From Molossus alvarezi (lineage: Eukaryota > Chordata > Mammalia > Chiroptera > Molossidae), in NCBI GenBank assembly GCA_037176705.1, contig CM073905.1, positions 29,296,986-29,360,985 on the forward strand: 64,000 bases of DNA, given 5' to 3'. Position numbers and translations under genes: made by a program. Positions within the stretch are counted from its first letter, which is position 1, and each line of letters opens with the position of its first letter. The notes beneath the pieces are model-generated. The model saw only the letters and a program-made list of their open reading frames with translations. It was not told the origin of the DNA and ran no database searches. This document shows positions 28,092-47,808 of the stretch, one piece after another.

Positions 28092-28142
28092 GCTAAGGAT
28101 CCAGGGAAGCCTGAAGTGGGAGAATATTCCAAGCTGGAGAAG
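28092..28142 (+). CDS. CIT: CIT exon W6: 17-codon exon
   Basis: This exon has only 51 bp, 17 codons in phase 0, AKDPGKPEVGEYSKLEK. It contains two prolines and two glycines, so it interrupts the coiled coil and probably forms a hinge. It shows two apparent changes from human as I remember it (DPG against DQG, YSK against YAK). Acceptor is aatcacag and donor is gtattt. Being short and in phase it could be skipped without a frameshift, but I have no evidence that it is. Confidence 0.95.
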
Positions 28143-28655
28143 GTATTTTCCATGATTGCTATTGCTATTGGGGGGGATGATGTTTTAAGGGCGCCGTCAG
28201 TGTTCATTCATTGGTGAGAATACTGTTGGGTTGAAGGGAGAACTTTCTTCCTGCTTTATTTTGATGGTCGACCTCCAGGTGACTGCCTTTAGCTTTAGCT
28301 ATGGTTCTAAAGGGATAAAAGAGACCTCATGCCTGCTCACAGTAACAAACGAACCCAGACTCTTCGTAAAATACAGGTGGACATTCTCATTGTCTTTAAG
28401 GCACTGGGCGACTTGATTCTCTCTTTGCCATCTTGTATGTTGCGGGTTCTAGAGACATAGTCACCGTGGAGGTTTGTGCTGGGACATTCATAGTCTTTTC
28501 TGATGGGCCACCTGTTTTTCCTCTCCATTAGTAGGTTCTGGAAAACAAAACAAAAAGACCCCACAGAAACCTCAAGAAAATAGGACTGCAGTAAATGTAG
28601 CAAGACCTTAATACCGATTTGCCTTTTGCTTTATTTCCTGGGATTTTAATTATAG

Positions 28656-28709
28656 ATCAATGCTGAGCAGCAGCTCAAAATCCAGGAGCTCCAAGAGAAG
28701 CTGGAAAAG
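28656..28709 (+). CDS. CIT: CIT exon W7: 18-codon coiled-coil exon
   Basis: This exon has 54 bp in phase 0, INAEQQLKIQELQEKLEK, two and a half clean heptads. The acceptor is weak, with a mixed A/T tract ending in attatag. The donor is a strong gtaagc. It follows W6 after 513 bp, and sequence and order match CIT. Confidence 0.95.
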
Positions 28710-29284
28710 GTAAGCCCGAGGGGATTTTCTTGGGAACTTACCCCCTGACTTCCGAGCACTGTGCCTCGCTGCCTCCTGGGGCGTGAAAGGAAAGAGACAG
28801 AGCCAGTCACCCAGTGCCCAGGAGAATGAGGGGGGGTGAGCTAGTACCTGAAAATATGAGAGTTCCGAATATACTTTTTCTTTTGAGATGTGTCAGCAGT
28901 GTTTATTTTTAAAAACCAAGCTGTGTGAGACTCTCAAGAAAAATTTCCAACTATACTATGACAGAACCCCAGAAGCCAGCTTCTCTCCCTTTGTGGGGCC
29001 CGGCTCCCCATTTTTCACATTTGTAAGAGAAGCATGTGTTCATGACCCAGAATGCTTTCCGTGAGAAACTCTGGGGGCGGCGCTGCTGTGCACTGGGAGG
29101 TGGAAGGAGCGTCATCGCCCGGCGCGGGGAGGGGTGGGGACGCTGGGCAGCCCCCTGCAAAGTTTTGCTACTTGAACCTTGGAAATACCAACGGAGGGGC
29201 CAGAATGAATGTGGTTCCGAGACCTGCCTTGTGGATGTTTGTGACGGTGTTTATTGGCTTCGTTTAGTAGAGCCCTTTCTTGCT

Positions 29285-29695
29285 ATTCTTTAAAAACAAA
29301 TTATGGTAAAAACACGTAACATTAAATTTACCATACTAACCATTGTCACTGTACAGTTCAGTAGTGTTCACTACATTCATGTTGTTGTAACAATGGATCT
29401 GGGTCTTTTCCATCTTGCAAAACGGAAACTACCTGCCAAACACGAATCCCCCTTTCCTGGCCCCTGCCCTTGGTAACCACCTTTTTGTTTTCTGTTTCTA
29501 TGGTTTTGACGGCTTTGGATACTTCCTATGAGTAGAATAATACAGTATTTGTTCATTTGTGACTGGCATATTTCACTTAGCATGATGTCTTTGAGTTTCA
29601 TCCATTTTGTGGAATGTGATAGGATTTCCTTCTTCAAGGCTGCGTACTATTTCATTGTATCTTCCACGTTTTCTTTATTCATCTCTCCCTTCTTA
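29285..29695. mobile_element. L1 fragment
   Basis: Sequence such as aacattaaatttaccatac, gtacagttcagtagtgttca and gactggcatatttcacttag is the familiar old L1 3' portion. It is non-coding. Confidence 0.7.
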
Positions 29696-29779
29696 CCCAT
29701 TCTTGAGCCACTAATGAAAGCCTTTGCTGCCCTTTTTCAGCTAGAAGCTTATGTAAGGAAGGGTTCATATTTTCATCTA

Positions 29780-30090
29780 GAACTGTGCTCTCCAACAGAA
29801 GTATGATCAAGCCACAAATGTCACCCACGGATGTAATTTAAACCTTCCTAGTAGGCACATTAGAAAAAGCAAAAAGAAACAGATGGAATTATTGGAATGG
29901 TATAGTTTATTTAATCCGGTATATCCAATATATCATGGTAGCATGTGTCCATATTCAAATCTTTACACTATTTCAGTTTTTATATGAATCAAACAAAGAA
30001 TTTAATTCCTAGTCACACCAGCCACAGTCAGGTGCTTAGGGGCCACCCGTGGCTAGTGGCTCCCATGGGGATATTGCTGGTCTCGAAATT
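29780..30090. repeat. Old hAT-like non-autonomous element
   Basis: Starts near actgtgctctccaacagaag and ends near gtggctagtggctcccatgg, the two ends of a common ancient hAT-type element. The interior is strongly diverged. Confidence 0.45.
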
Positions 30091-30289
30091 GGAGTTTTCT
30101 TGCAGTTTCCACTTTAAAATTTTGAGTTTCTATTTTTTTAAAATTTTAATTTAAAGCAAGAAAATGTGAGGTTGTTGGTTTTTTAAACTCAGGTCTTTAT
30201 TATGATGCTATTAGAGCAGCAGTATAGTGAAGACCCAAATACAAATTAACTTCAAAAGGTGTTACTTTAAAAAACAAAACAAAACACAG

Positions 30290-30503
30290 TCTGGCTGGTA
30301 TGGCTCAGTGGTTGAGCATTGACCCATGCACCAAGAGGTCGCCAGTTTGATTCCCGGTCAGGGCACATGCCCAGGTTGTGGGCCAAATCCCCAGTAGGGG
30401 GCATGTAGGAGGCGGCCAGTTGATATTCTCTCTCATCGATGTTTCTCTCTCTCTTTCCCTCTCCCTTCCTCTCTCTCTAAAATCAATCAAGAAAAAAAAA
30501 TTT
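30290..30503 (+). mobile_element. VES-type SINE, subtype B
   Basis: Head is tctggctggtatggctcagt and end is ctctctctaaaatcaatcaa. Target duplication is aaacaaaacaaaacacag / aaaccaaaccaaacacag. Confidence 0.92.
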
Positions 30504-30942
30504 AAAAACCAAACCAAACACAGATTTGCAAATTACCATGAACACTACGGTTGTTATACCTTTTGAAAGGTACTTATTTGAAAAATAGATTATAGTACAG
30601 TTTTTATCTTTTCTTGTAAATGAAGTTTAGTTTCTCCATAGGAAAATTAGCAAACGAGATAATTAAATAAGGAAAAAACTAATGCTCTGAGGCAAATACA
30701 TTATTACCTGGGCAGAGAAACCCTTCTAGACTTTTGTGTTTGCATCAACTACGATGCTAATGCTTATCAGATACATACACCATTATCTCATGTACCCCAA
30801 GTAGGAAAAAATGCTGTCAATTTTCATTATAGGATGCATTCCAAATTCAGCAGTGTTAAAAAATATACACGTGCCCCTTAGAAGAGACAAAATACAGAAC
30901 AGAATGAATGTTTATGTGTTTTGAAAAACGGCCATACTATGA

Positions 30943-33133
<2,191 letters not shown>

Positions 33134-33250
33134 TGAAAAGTTAAAAGATAACAGGTTAGAGGCTACAGAGGGAAGGGGGTGAAAAGAAGCATTAAGCACC
33201 ACCAGAGGGGAGATAATCACCAAGTAGGTGAATTAAGAGAAGTTATTTCA

Positions 33251-33475
33251 GCCTGGCCGGCTGGTGTGGCCGAGTTGGTTGAGCGTCATTCTGTGCACCA
33301 AGAGGTCGCCGGTTCGATTCCTGGTCAGGGCACATGCCCGGGTTGTGGGCTCGATCCCCAGTGGGGGGCGTGCAGGAGGCAGCCCATCGATGTTTCTCTC
33401 TCATTGATGTTTCTATCTCTCTCTCCCTCCTTTCCCCTCTCTATAGAAATCAATAAAAACATTAAAAAAAAAAAA
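33251..33475 (+). mobile_element. VES-type SINE, subtype B
   Basis: Head is gcctggccggctggtgtggc, with ggttcgattcctggtcaggg and the cagtggggggcgtgcaggag block. The tail is aaatcaataaaaac. It lies 136 bp downstream of the W9 donor. Confidence 0.93.
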
Positions 33476-34671
33476 GAGTAGTGATTTCAGTGTATGCCAC
33501 ATCAGAGAACAGTATGAATCACCAAATTTTGGACATTTTCAGCACTGGTAACAGATCCGTAAATATTTTTTATTTTTGCTCTGTTTGCTACTGCCTGACA
33601 TTTTAAAATATAAGTGTGCACACTCTGTCGTTTCCGATAGATGTTTCCAGGGGCATTTCCATCCTTCTCTGCGCAGAGTTTTGTATGGTTGTTAACTTTG
33701 CTGTGCCAATTAAAAAAAAACTGTAGGACTTTAGACCTTTAAGACCAAAACCCAGATTCTTGCTTTTGGTGAAGAAAAGAATTAGTCATGCAGAACTGTT
33801 TTTCTCAGAGTAGTATTTGTCATAGACCAGTGCTCTCCCACTCACTCTCTGACACAGTTGGTGGTGGTTGTTATTATTTTTCAGTTTCCTTAGAAGTAGC
33901 AAGGTCTTTTTTTTTTTTTTTAGCTCTGTAATCATCATGATTCTGTTTTCAGTTCTCGTGACCAGTTTAACTAAATCGAGAAAGGCTCGGGTGCTACTTG
34001 CAGATGGGTTCAAGTTTCGCCCCTGCCCGGTGGAACGCGGGTGAACCTTTGAAGGAGTCTCCTTGGATCTCAGTCCCAAAGCCAGGAATCTGATGCCCCT
34101 TAGTGATGACTTGGGGTCTGTTCATAGCTCCCTCCTCCCCCGCCCCAGAAGACACTGGAGTAGTCGGCTGTTTCTCTCTACCATAAGGAGGTGGGGTGGT
34201 GAGCAGGTCACTTCTCTCTCTCTCTCTGTATCACTTCTGGGAAAATGAGTCATGTGAACTCAAGAATAGCCAACTTATAGGCCTATACTTAATACCAAAA
34301 AAACCCCCACAAAAAACCCCCAACCTTTTAAAACTTTACATTTCTATGTTTGTATATATTCACAAGCATATTGATGCTCTTGAGCAAACAGGTGAAAGAG
34401 AAACTGGTTAGATTGTTTTGCTTGGACACACAACCTGTCAGAGCCTTCACATATACGTCTGTATACAAAGGCGAACGTGACTGTTGGTCTGCCCTTTCCG
34501 TTCTCTTTTTCCGTCATCAAAGTTTCTCTCGGCGATTGTCAAGTGTGTGAATTTTATCGTGAGTAAAATTAGATCCCATCGAGATCCCACCACGACTATC
34601 CCTTGCTTTGTGCAAATGAAGTGGTTAAGTCTCTTGTGGTTGCAAAGTGTTTCTCTGTTTACTGGTGATGT

Positions 34672-34800
34672 GTTCATTCATTCATTCAACAAATATTTAA
34701 TGAGCTTCTACTATGTGCCAGGCACTGTTCTAGGAGCTGGAAATAGAGCAGTGAACAACAGTGTTTGCAGAACAGGACTGAAGAGTTTGAGCTAATCCAT
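34672..34800 (-). repeat. L2-type fossil
   Basis: Contains ttcattcattcaacaaatat and ctatgtgccaggcactgttc, a common antisense L2 3' end. Confidence 0.65.
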
Positions 34801-35554
34801 GTAGAAAAGATAATGTTTGAAAAAATGACAACAACAACAAAAAATGCCCAACCGCCAAGAAGTCAGATTTTAGAATATCTGCTTTTCCAGAGGTTCACTT
34901 GCAGTGAATATGTAGGAGTATGGAACTCCACATTCTTTGATTATGTGTTGTAAACTCCCATTCATATATAGACCAGAAACTCGGTCTTAAAGTTGTCAGT
35001 CTCAGGTATCTGAGTTTTTGACCTGTTTTAGATTCTGATTTCCATTCCTGTACTATCTTATAAGGACTGAAACTAAGAAAAGACGATTATCAAGTTATTT
35101 ATAACATTAAAAAAAAAAAGTAAGCCTATCTCTTTATCCAAAGGTAACTTGCCACCTGCCCGAGTTCCTTTGTGCTTGTGACTTCATTTATCAGAAAGTG
35201 CCTTTTGCTCAAGAACACTGTGCTTAGGCTGCGAAGTATCTAGGACATGGGCAAAGGTGGTCTTTAATACTGTTATATAATGATAATGCTTGGAACAGAT
35301 CCCAGAATGTCATTTGCTTTAAAATATTTGCTATCCTGGTACGAACTTTCAATATAGACAATTGGGGTTCTCATTATAGCAAAGTCTTTTGCTTTAATAA
35401 ACTAAGTCATTGCAGAGGGTCCTTTAGTATATACATCAAGCCCTTAAATTGTGTTTTTATTAATTATAATCCTGTTTACGTTCAACTTTTCAAGATTGCA
35501 TCTGTTAGATTGCAACAAATCTTGTGTACTTAGTCTTAAAATTGAACATCTCAC

Positions 35555-35762
35555 ATCCTGTCGGTGTGGCTTAGTGGATTGAGCGTCGTCCCATGGACTG
35601 AGAGGTCCTGGTTCAATTCCCGGTCAGGGCACATGCCCGGGTTGCAGGCTCGATCCCCAGTAGGGGGTGTGCAGGAGACAGCTGATTGATGTATCTCTCT
35701 ATATCAATGTTTCTATCTCTCCCTTCCTCACTCTCTAAAAAATTAATAAAAACACGTTTAAA
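35555..35762 (+). mobile_element. VES-type SINE, subtype B
   Basis: It has a cggtgtggcttagtggattg head and an aattaataaaaaca tail. Target duplication is aaaattgaacatctcac / aaaattgaacacctcac. Confidence 0.93.
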
Positions 35763-36364
35763 AAAATTGAACACCTCACTGCCCCCGAAGCAAAGCCAAC
35801 GCTTGCAGACTTTAGAATTTCAAAAGCTTAATCAGTGATATTTTTAGAGCATGTGAATTTGAAAATATTTTTTCCCATTTTATGGACATATCCTGATAAT
35901 TTCTTGAATCTTCAAAATTCTCATAATTACTTCCACTTTAAAGAAAAATTTCATAATAATCTGAAGAGATGAAAACTTGGAGTAATGTTTGTTTGTTTTT
36001 GTTACCTTATTTTTGGAGTAATACCTTTTTATATTAGTAATTAACTAATGGGTCTAGATTCATAAGACTTAATGTAGATGAGATATGAGATCTGCACTCA
36101 GAGAATGTTTCAATGAATTGAATGTCGCCTTTTATAAATCAGATTATAATACATTGGCAAATGAAGTGGTATAATTTTCAAATGAATTAGTTTTGTTTAA
36201 AAGCAGAATACTTAATAAAAGAATGCAGAGAACATTAAATTTGAGCTATTTATATTACTCCAAATTCTCTTCCCATCTCTAATGTATATGGATACATATT
36301 TACATCATTATTATCAGCGTGTTTTATGTTCTGCTTTGTTACCATTAGCTTGTATCCTATAAAC

Positions 36365-36632
36365 CAGCGATTTTCAACTGGTGAGCCACAAGGATTTTTA
36401 AGACATGTAATACCTATTTAGCCAGGGACACTGACCTCTTTTCCTTTAGATTGTCAAATAAAAAAGTGACAGCAGCCAACATAACAATAGCTGTATGGTA
36501 TGAATGAATCAAAATTACACCTATTTTTTTTTTTTCAAATTGGCAAAAAATATATATATATTTTTTGGTGTGCCACAGAATTTTAGTAATTAGTTTATGT
36601 GGCCATGAGATGAAAAAGGTTGAAAATCGCTG
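36365..36632. mobile_element. Complete non-autonomous hAT element (nhAT)
   Basis: The element is 268 bp with perfect 14 bp terminal inverted repeats cagcgattttcaac at both ends. The flanking 8-mers ctataaac and atgcaaac agree at five of eight positions, as expected for an aged hAT target duplication. There is no coding capacity. The interior (dispersed blocks gccaggga, gacagcagccaaca) resembles the nhAT families of vesper bats, as I remember them. Confidence 0.8.
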
Positions 36633-37168
36633 ATGCAAACATTAGATCATATGAATGTTTCCATTCACACATTCTACATACCAGTCAGTTGAAATAATCA
36701 TTTGAAACTCAGTGTTTGAATTGTAACATCAGATTTCTTTCTCAGCTAGAGTTCTTGAGCAATCGCTTTGTTAATGAAGAACATACAAAATATTATCATA
36801 ATAAATTAACTTTAAATTAAAAAAAAATTAAAATTACTTTTCTCGTTTAAGGCTGTCATAGCAATGAAAATGGCCTGAGGCTCAAGATAGTGGTCAGGGG
36901 CTTTGCACTGTACTAAACTTTCAAATGTTGCTTTGTTACTCTTATTTCTCTATGCAGATATGAAGAGCTGCCTTTGTTTGACCTGTCACACTGACAGATT
37001 TCTGATCCCTGCTCACCAGCTGTGTGTGTATATGTGTGTATACTTGGACTTGGGAAGCCCAGGGCCAAGGCTTGGTGGCGGTCTCCTTCCCAAGAGCCTT
37101 AGGGCTAGTGATGAAGGAGCAGTTGCCTGTAGCCTACGGTGCCTGTGTCAAAGTCATGTTTCCTGTGA

Positions 37169-41532
<4,364 letters not shown>

Positions 41533-41565
41533 TAGTCTTTCTGTCTTATCCTGTGGAGTTGGTTG

Positions 41566-41580
41566 CTAACAGGGGGCGCT
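41566..41580 (+). promoter_or_regulatory. CTCF-like core
   Basis: CAGGGGGCGCT matches the strongest part of the CTCF motif. The left flank fits only partly. Confidence 0.3.
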
Positions 41581-41704
41581 CTCTGCAACTTTCCTTCCCT
41601 AAGGCAGTGGGGGTGGGGTCAGGATGGCCAATTTCACCTTCTCACTCTTGTAAGAGCTCATCTGTCATCAGCTAGAACACTGTCCTTCAAGGTGCCTCCT
41701 GACA

Positions 41705-41955
41705 TGCCCGGTTTGGCTCAGTGGTTAGAGCGTCAGCCTGCGGACCAAAGAGTCTTGGGTTTGATTTCAGTCAAGGGCACGTACCTCGGTTGCGGTTTGG
41801 TCCCCGGCCCTGGTCGGGGTCGTGCGGGAAGCGACCGATCGATGTGTTTCCCTCACATCGATGTTTCTCTCTCTCTTTCTCCCCCCCCCCCCCCCTTCAC
41901 TCTATCTGAAGGTAAATGGAAAAATATCCTTGGGTGAGGATTTAAAAAAAAAAGA
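41705..41955 (+). mobile_element. VES-type SINE, subtype A
   Basis: Head is tgcccggtttggctcagtgg. The CT-rich body contains a 15-base C run (41881-41895) and the end is ccttgggtgaggat. Target duplication tgcctcctgaca lies at 41693-41704 and 41956-41967. Confidence 0.94.
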
Positions 41956-42089
41956 TGCCTCCTGACAAAACACCCAGTGCCCCTGGTCTCCCTCATGCAT
42001 GCATTTCCCTTCTCCACTTGTCCATTTGTCTCCTTTCTCATCTGTGTAAGCAGGTGTTTTCAGAACCTTGCTGCTCCTAAGGTTCACCT

Positions 42090-42285
42090 ATAGTGTTTGT
42101 TCACCTGCCCATTGTCTCAGATCCCGCGGAGCCTTTCCACATCGGGCCCTCTGAAGGAGGGGCCTGGGAACTTGTATTTTTAACCAACACCCCTCTTGGT
42201 TTTTATGATTCCTTAAGTTGGGGAGACTTTGATGTAGAGAATGTTGGGCAGTAGTGGCTGGGTGATAAGGAATCACCCAGAAAAG
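42090..42285. repeat. MER20-like fossil
   Basis: Diverged: aaggttcacctatagtg, aggggcctgggaacttgta, tttttaaccaacacc. Confidence 0.35.
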
Positions 42286-42471
42286 GACAACTCCACGGGT
42301 GATGAGAAGTGTGAACTTGCAGGTTCACGTTAGAGGCTCCTGGAGGCTCAGGTGACATCCAATGACAGGGGGGTTTAATGAGGCCTATTTACTTGCTGAA
42401 TGCCAGTGTCCTGAATAGGTCCTCCTGCCCGTTTCGGATGCAGGCCCCTTAGCTAGCGTGGGGACACGTAA

Positions 42472-42750
<279 letters not shown>

Positions 42751-43202
42751 TAAGTGTTCGGATTCTCACTGTGTGCATAATTACACTTTGATCTTCTCTC
42801 CTGGGGCATAAGCTTCATCCCCCTGTCTGACGGAGCCGGAGCAGATTTAATTACTTCTGTACTTTGGCCCAGTCCCCTACTCCATACTTACGTAATCTGG
42901 CCTTCTCTTAAGTGGTCTCTTTCTACCAGGTCTTCTCTTTTGAGCTGGGTTTTCTTAAGTGCTTCGAATTGCCATCAGATTATACAGTGTTTTGCTCTCT
43001 TTAATGAGGCTATTTATAGTTTGCTTTTGGAAAGCTGCAGCCCTTGTTTCCAGACTTGCCTCCTGTAATTAGCCAGAGGTGATCTGTGTGCACCCAATTG
43101 GGCCCTCTGTTTTGCTGTTATTAAGTTAGGCCCTGGGGGATGAAGTTTGGGGTTTAGCAAGGACTCTCTGTGTTCTAGGAGCTGTTTGATCTTTAAATTA
43201 CA

Positions 43203-43260
43203 ATCTCCGGAGTGTGTGTGTGTGTGTGTGTGTTTTTTTGTTTTTTTTTCTTTTTTCTTT
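43203..43260. repeat. GT microsatellite with T-rich tail
   Basis: About ten uninterrupted GT units followed by T-rich sequence. Confidence 0.9.
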
Positions 43261-43680
43261 ATCTCTTTGGAGAGCTTCTAAAACATTCCCATCTTAGTTT
43301 AAATCAGGCTTGGTAGACAGCTTTTTGGTCTTTGAGTCATTCCAGTCTCTGATGCTTCTGAGAAGGCTGGTGGAGAGAGGAGGTGAGCATGGTTTTCCCC
43401 AGGGCCCACCTGAAAGAGTTGTTAGGGTACTCTCATACTCTCAGGGGGCCTCTTTTTGTCCTCCTATACAGCCTAGAAAAGAAGATCTACCAAAGAGTGA
43501 AATGTTAGTATCTCTTGCATTCCCCTTGACCATAGTTAATCCCTTCAGCAAGGGACTCTGAGCCATGAGGATTAAATGGGCCCCTGGTCCCCATGCTGGG
43601 ATCATACACACGAGGCCAGGTCAGAACAGAGCCAACCTGGGAATGACCACGGTCCACTTACTATGTAAGATAAATCTCTC

Positions 43681-44528
<848 letters not shown>

Positions 44529-45094
44529 TAGTGTGGCCCGGTGACAGTGGCAGAGGTCTCCTAACGACAGTGGCAAATGAAAAGACAAAGCTAAACGTTA
44601 GGTTTGTTTGACAGAAGGCGGTTCTCTGCATAGGTGTAAGGATGCGGGAAGGACAGCGAGGATTCGGGGAGGAAAACCCGGCATCATTGGTTGTGAACAT
44701 GTGGAGGTTTGGTCAAAGTGCCGAAGTCACGTGCGTGTGCTTGCTCTGTATCTGGAGTGCCTGCTGTGGCCCGAAGTAGCCTGGCACCGGCTGTGACAAG
44801 GCAGACCCAGTGCCTGACCTTAGGGGGTCACGCTGGAGGGCAGGGTTACCTGGTGGGACTGCAGCTCAGGAGCGGGGTCGCTGGGAGTGGGCCATCGGGC
44901 CGGGATGGAGACGGCCGGCTCACGTGTTTGTGATGGATCCCTCAGAGGGCAGGTGGCCGCTGTCCAGGGAGAGCCTGGTGGGCGGCAGAGGTCTGAGGAC
45001 TGGACCCTGGGGAATACTCCGGCTTAGGCGTATCTTAGTCTGTGCTGGCGTGTCAAAATGAGGCCAGTTCTCCAAAGGACAGGAGTCGCCCAGG

Positions 45095-45263
45095 GGTGGA
45101 CCCCAGCGTTAGGACCGGCTGGTGTGGCGATGGAAGTGCAGATCCCTGGGTGTCTTCCTCCCTTGGCCTGTTGGGATGGAAGTGGGGTGGGGTTTGTAGT
45201 TTTAACAGGCACCCCAGGAAATTCTTATGCTTCTGGAGTTTGAGAACCATCCTTCTAGGTCAT
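45095..45263. repeat. MER20-like fossil
   Basis: gtgcagatccctgg, gtagttttaacaggcacccc and gagtttgagaacca follow the second half of MER20. Confidence 0.5.
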
Positions 45264-45639
45264 CCAAAAGCCCTCGGGGATGGTTTAACTTGTATCATCC
45301 AGGCGATATTTTTATTCTTCAGTAAGTTTAACAGTTCGCCCCTCAGTGCCAGCCTTAAGAGCGTGAGTGTAAGTAACTCGGATCTCTGAGCGTGGGAACA
45401 CTGGCTGGCTGTCCTTCCCTAATGTCTCTCTTACCTCTCCTGCCCTGCGGCTGCATAGCTCATCTGGGCAATTAAAATGCCCCAAGGGAAGTATGTCGCT
45501 TTGTTCTGAAATTAATATGAGGAAGGTGGGAGAAATTCAGAATCCGGTAAGGGCTCAGGGCTGCCTATGCTCTCTGGGAGTTCCGGAGCTTAGCTTTACC
45601 TGTAACAAGGCAGGTCCACCTTCTCTTTGCTACCTGCTG

Positions 45640-46060
45640 CTGTTGAGGCGGGGGGCAGAGGCCTCGCCTCGGGTTGGACTCACCCTAAGCGCCCTGGGCT
45701 TACCCCACCCTGTGTGCAGTGCTGGCTCTTGTCTGGCAAAGTGTGTGGAGCCCTGACCGCGCGGGGCTCCTGGGTTCTGTCGGCGCCCAGCGTCCTGCTC
45801 GCCCACCTCCGCTTGCCTCGCTGGCTCCTGCCTCTCGTGGTTTGACAGGTGGCCCCAGGGCACTGCAGGCCTGCTAGCGGAGCCGCAGCCCCTCTGAGTG
45901 CTGGCCTTGAACAAGGCGGACAGTAGCGGCGGTGCCACACTTCTGGTTCGAGCCGGCCCCCCCTCTTCTGGCCGTATGGCATTGGCTCGGTGCCACGATC
46001 TCCGTGCCACCGTCCGCTGACCTGCCGGCGGAGGGGCATAGCAGTGCCTCCCTAGTGGTG
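45640..46060. promoter_or_regulatory. CpG-dense intronic block
   Basis: By hand I count about 28 CpG in roughly 420 bases of GC-rich sequence, far more than anywhere else in these introns. It could be an intragenic CpG island, a regulatory element or a recently decayed GC-rich repeat. No exon is recognised in it. Confidence 0.35.
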
Positions 46061-46419
46061 GTTCTGAAGAGGAGAGTTAGAGCAGCGCCCAGCCTGGAGT
46101 GAGTGCGTTCGCTGCTGTCACTCCACTGCCACTGTCGTCGTCCTTCTCATCCCCCCTGGAGAGGGGCCACAGCCTTGGCTTCAGCTGCCGCTGACTTGTC
46201 AACCCAGACCTCTCTCCAGCTTCTGACCCGTCATCCCGGCAGGCACGAGACAGCGTCTCTGCTTGGATGCCTCCTGTTGCTCACGTCCAACACATCAAGA
46301 CGGAATTTCTTCTCTTTCTCCTCAGACTGGCTGTCCTCTCACGTCCCTGTCCTAACCAGTGGTCTCACTCTGCGTAATTCACCTGCCCAGAAAGGCACAC
46401 GTGCCCTTCGACTCCCCTC

Positions 46420-47070
46420 GTCCTTTGTTCCCTGCTCCATCCACCTTGAACTAACCACTAAGTTATGTTGGTTCTCTGGGCTTATACCTTTCTGTAAGTC
46501 TTTTTTCTCTTCACCCATATGGCCTTTGGGAGGCCAATGTCACCTTTTCTGGGGAGACTTCTCCTGTCCTCTGGAGCTGGGTCTGATGTCCCCTTGGTGT
46601 CCCCACAGCCTTCCATGTTCCGCTCATCACTCTGTGCACCTCTCTGCAGTCCCTGTCGGGTATTCTGAGGGCACGAGCATCTCTTACCTGCTTGGTACTC
46701 AGGATCCGACACCGCCTGCTCCTAGGACAGCCTCGTCAGGGCTGGTTAGGTCAGCAGATGTGCCACCGTCTCCCTCATCTCCATGCCTTTGGATACCTGG
46801 CTTCCCCTGCTTGGACTTTTCCTTCTTCTCTGAGCTGCTCATCTGGCTTCCTGTATTCTTCAGTACACAGATGCAGAGTTAGCGCCTCTACCTCCTCCGT
46901 GTTCCCACCACTCCCTGCACGTCCTGACCCTTCCACTGGAGCACCTTGTAGGATAATGGTTGGTTTTAATTTTTCTTCTGAACTTGAAGGCAGGTGCCGT
47001 CTTTCATCTCCGTTTTCATTTTTACACAGAAGTTTCTAAGTACATTTTTCTTATATGGATGAATGAAACA
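46420..47070 (+). repeat. Probable L2-derived C/T-rich region
   Basis: ccaatgtcaccttttctggg and the right end, ttcttatatggatgaatgaa, resemble L2. The middle is too diverged to be sure. Confidence 0.4.
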
Positions 47071-47466
47071 TTGAGCAGATAGATGACGGTTAGATGGGCA
47101 GATGGAAGGAAGAATGTTCATATTGTGATATTAATACTGTTTATCTAATGGGAACAAATCAGAGCAAGAATATTTAAAATATACAGAATTCAGTCTGTTC
47201 CATTTGTATTCTAAATATGAAGGTGTTCTGTTACTAATCTGATGTTATTTATATCCATTTACTTTTAAATGCTTTGCTAATAAGAACACTCATTATAATG
47301 TCCACTGGAGATTGTCATGTGGTTTTCCTTTTGAAACCTTCCCAAGCATTTGAATATTGTAAGTAAGGTGGTTTGTATATATATCCTTCACATTTTCTTT
47401 CTCCTGTTGATTTTCAAGACTCACAGAGGTCAGACCTGTTTAATTTAGATCCTCGCCCTCAGTTGA

Positions 47467-47808
<342 letters not shown>

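Noticed and set aside
45630..46039. Antisense open frames over the CpG-dense block
   Set aside because: Two overlapping frames of similar length are both open because of GC-rich composition. The translations are Arg/Pro/Ala-rich with no domain.
46103..46882. 259-codon open frame, the longest uninterrupted one in the window
   Set aside because: It lies in C/T-rich, probably repeat-derived intron, with Ser/Pro/Leu-rich low-complexity translation, no recognisable domain and no splice or promoter context. Low stop frequency in C/T-rich DNA explains it.
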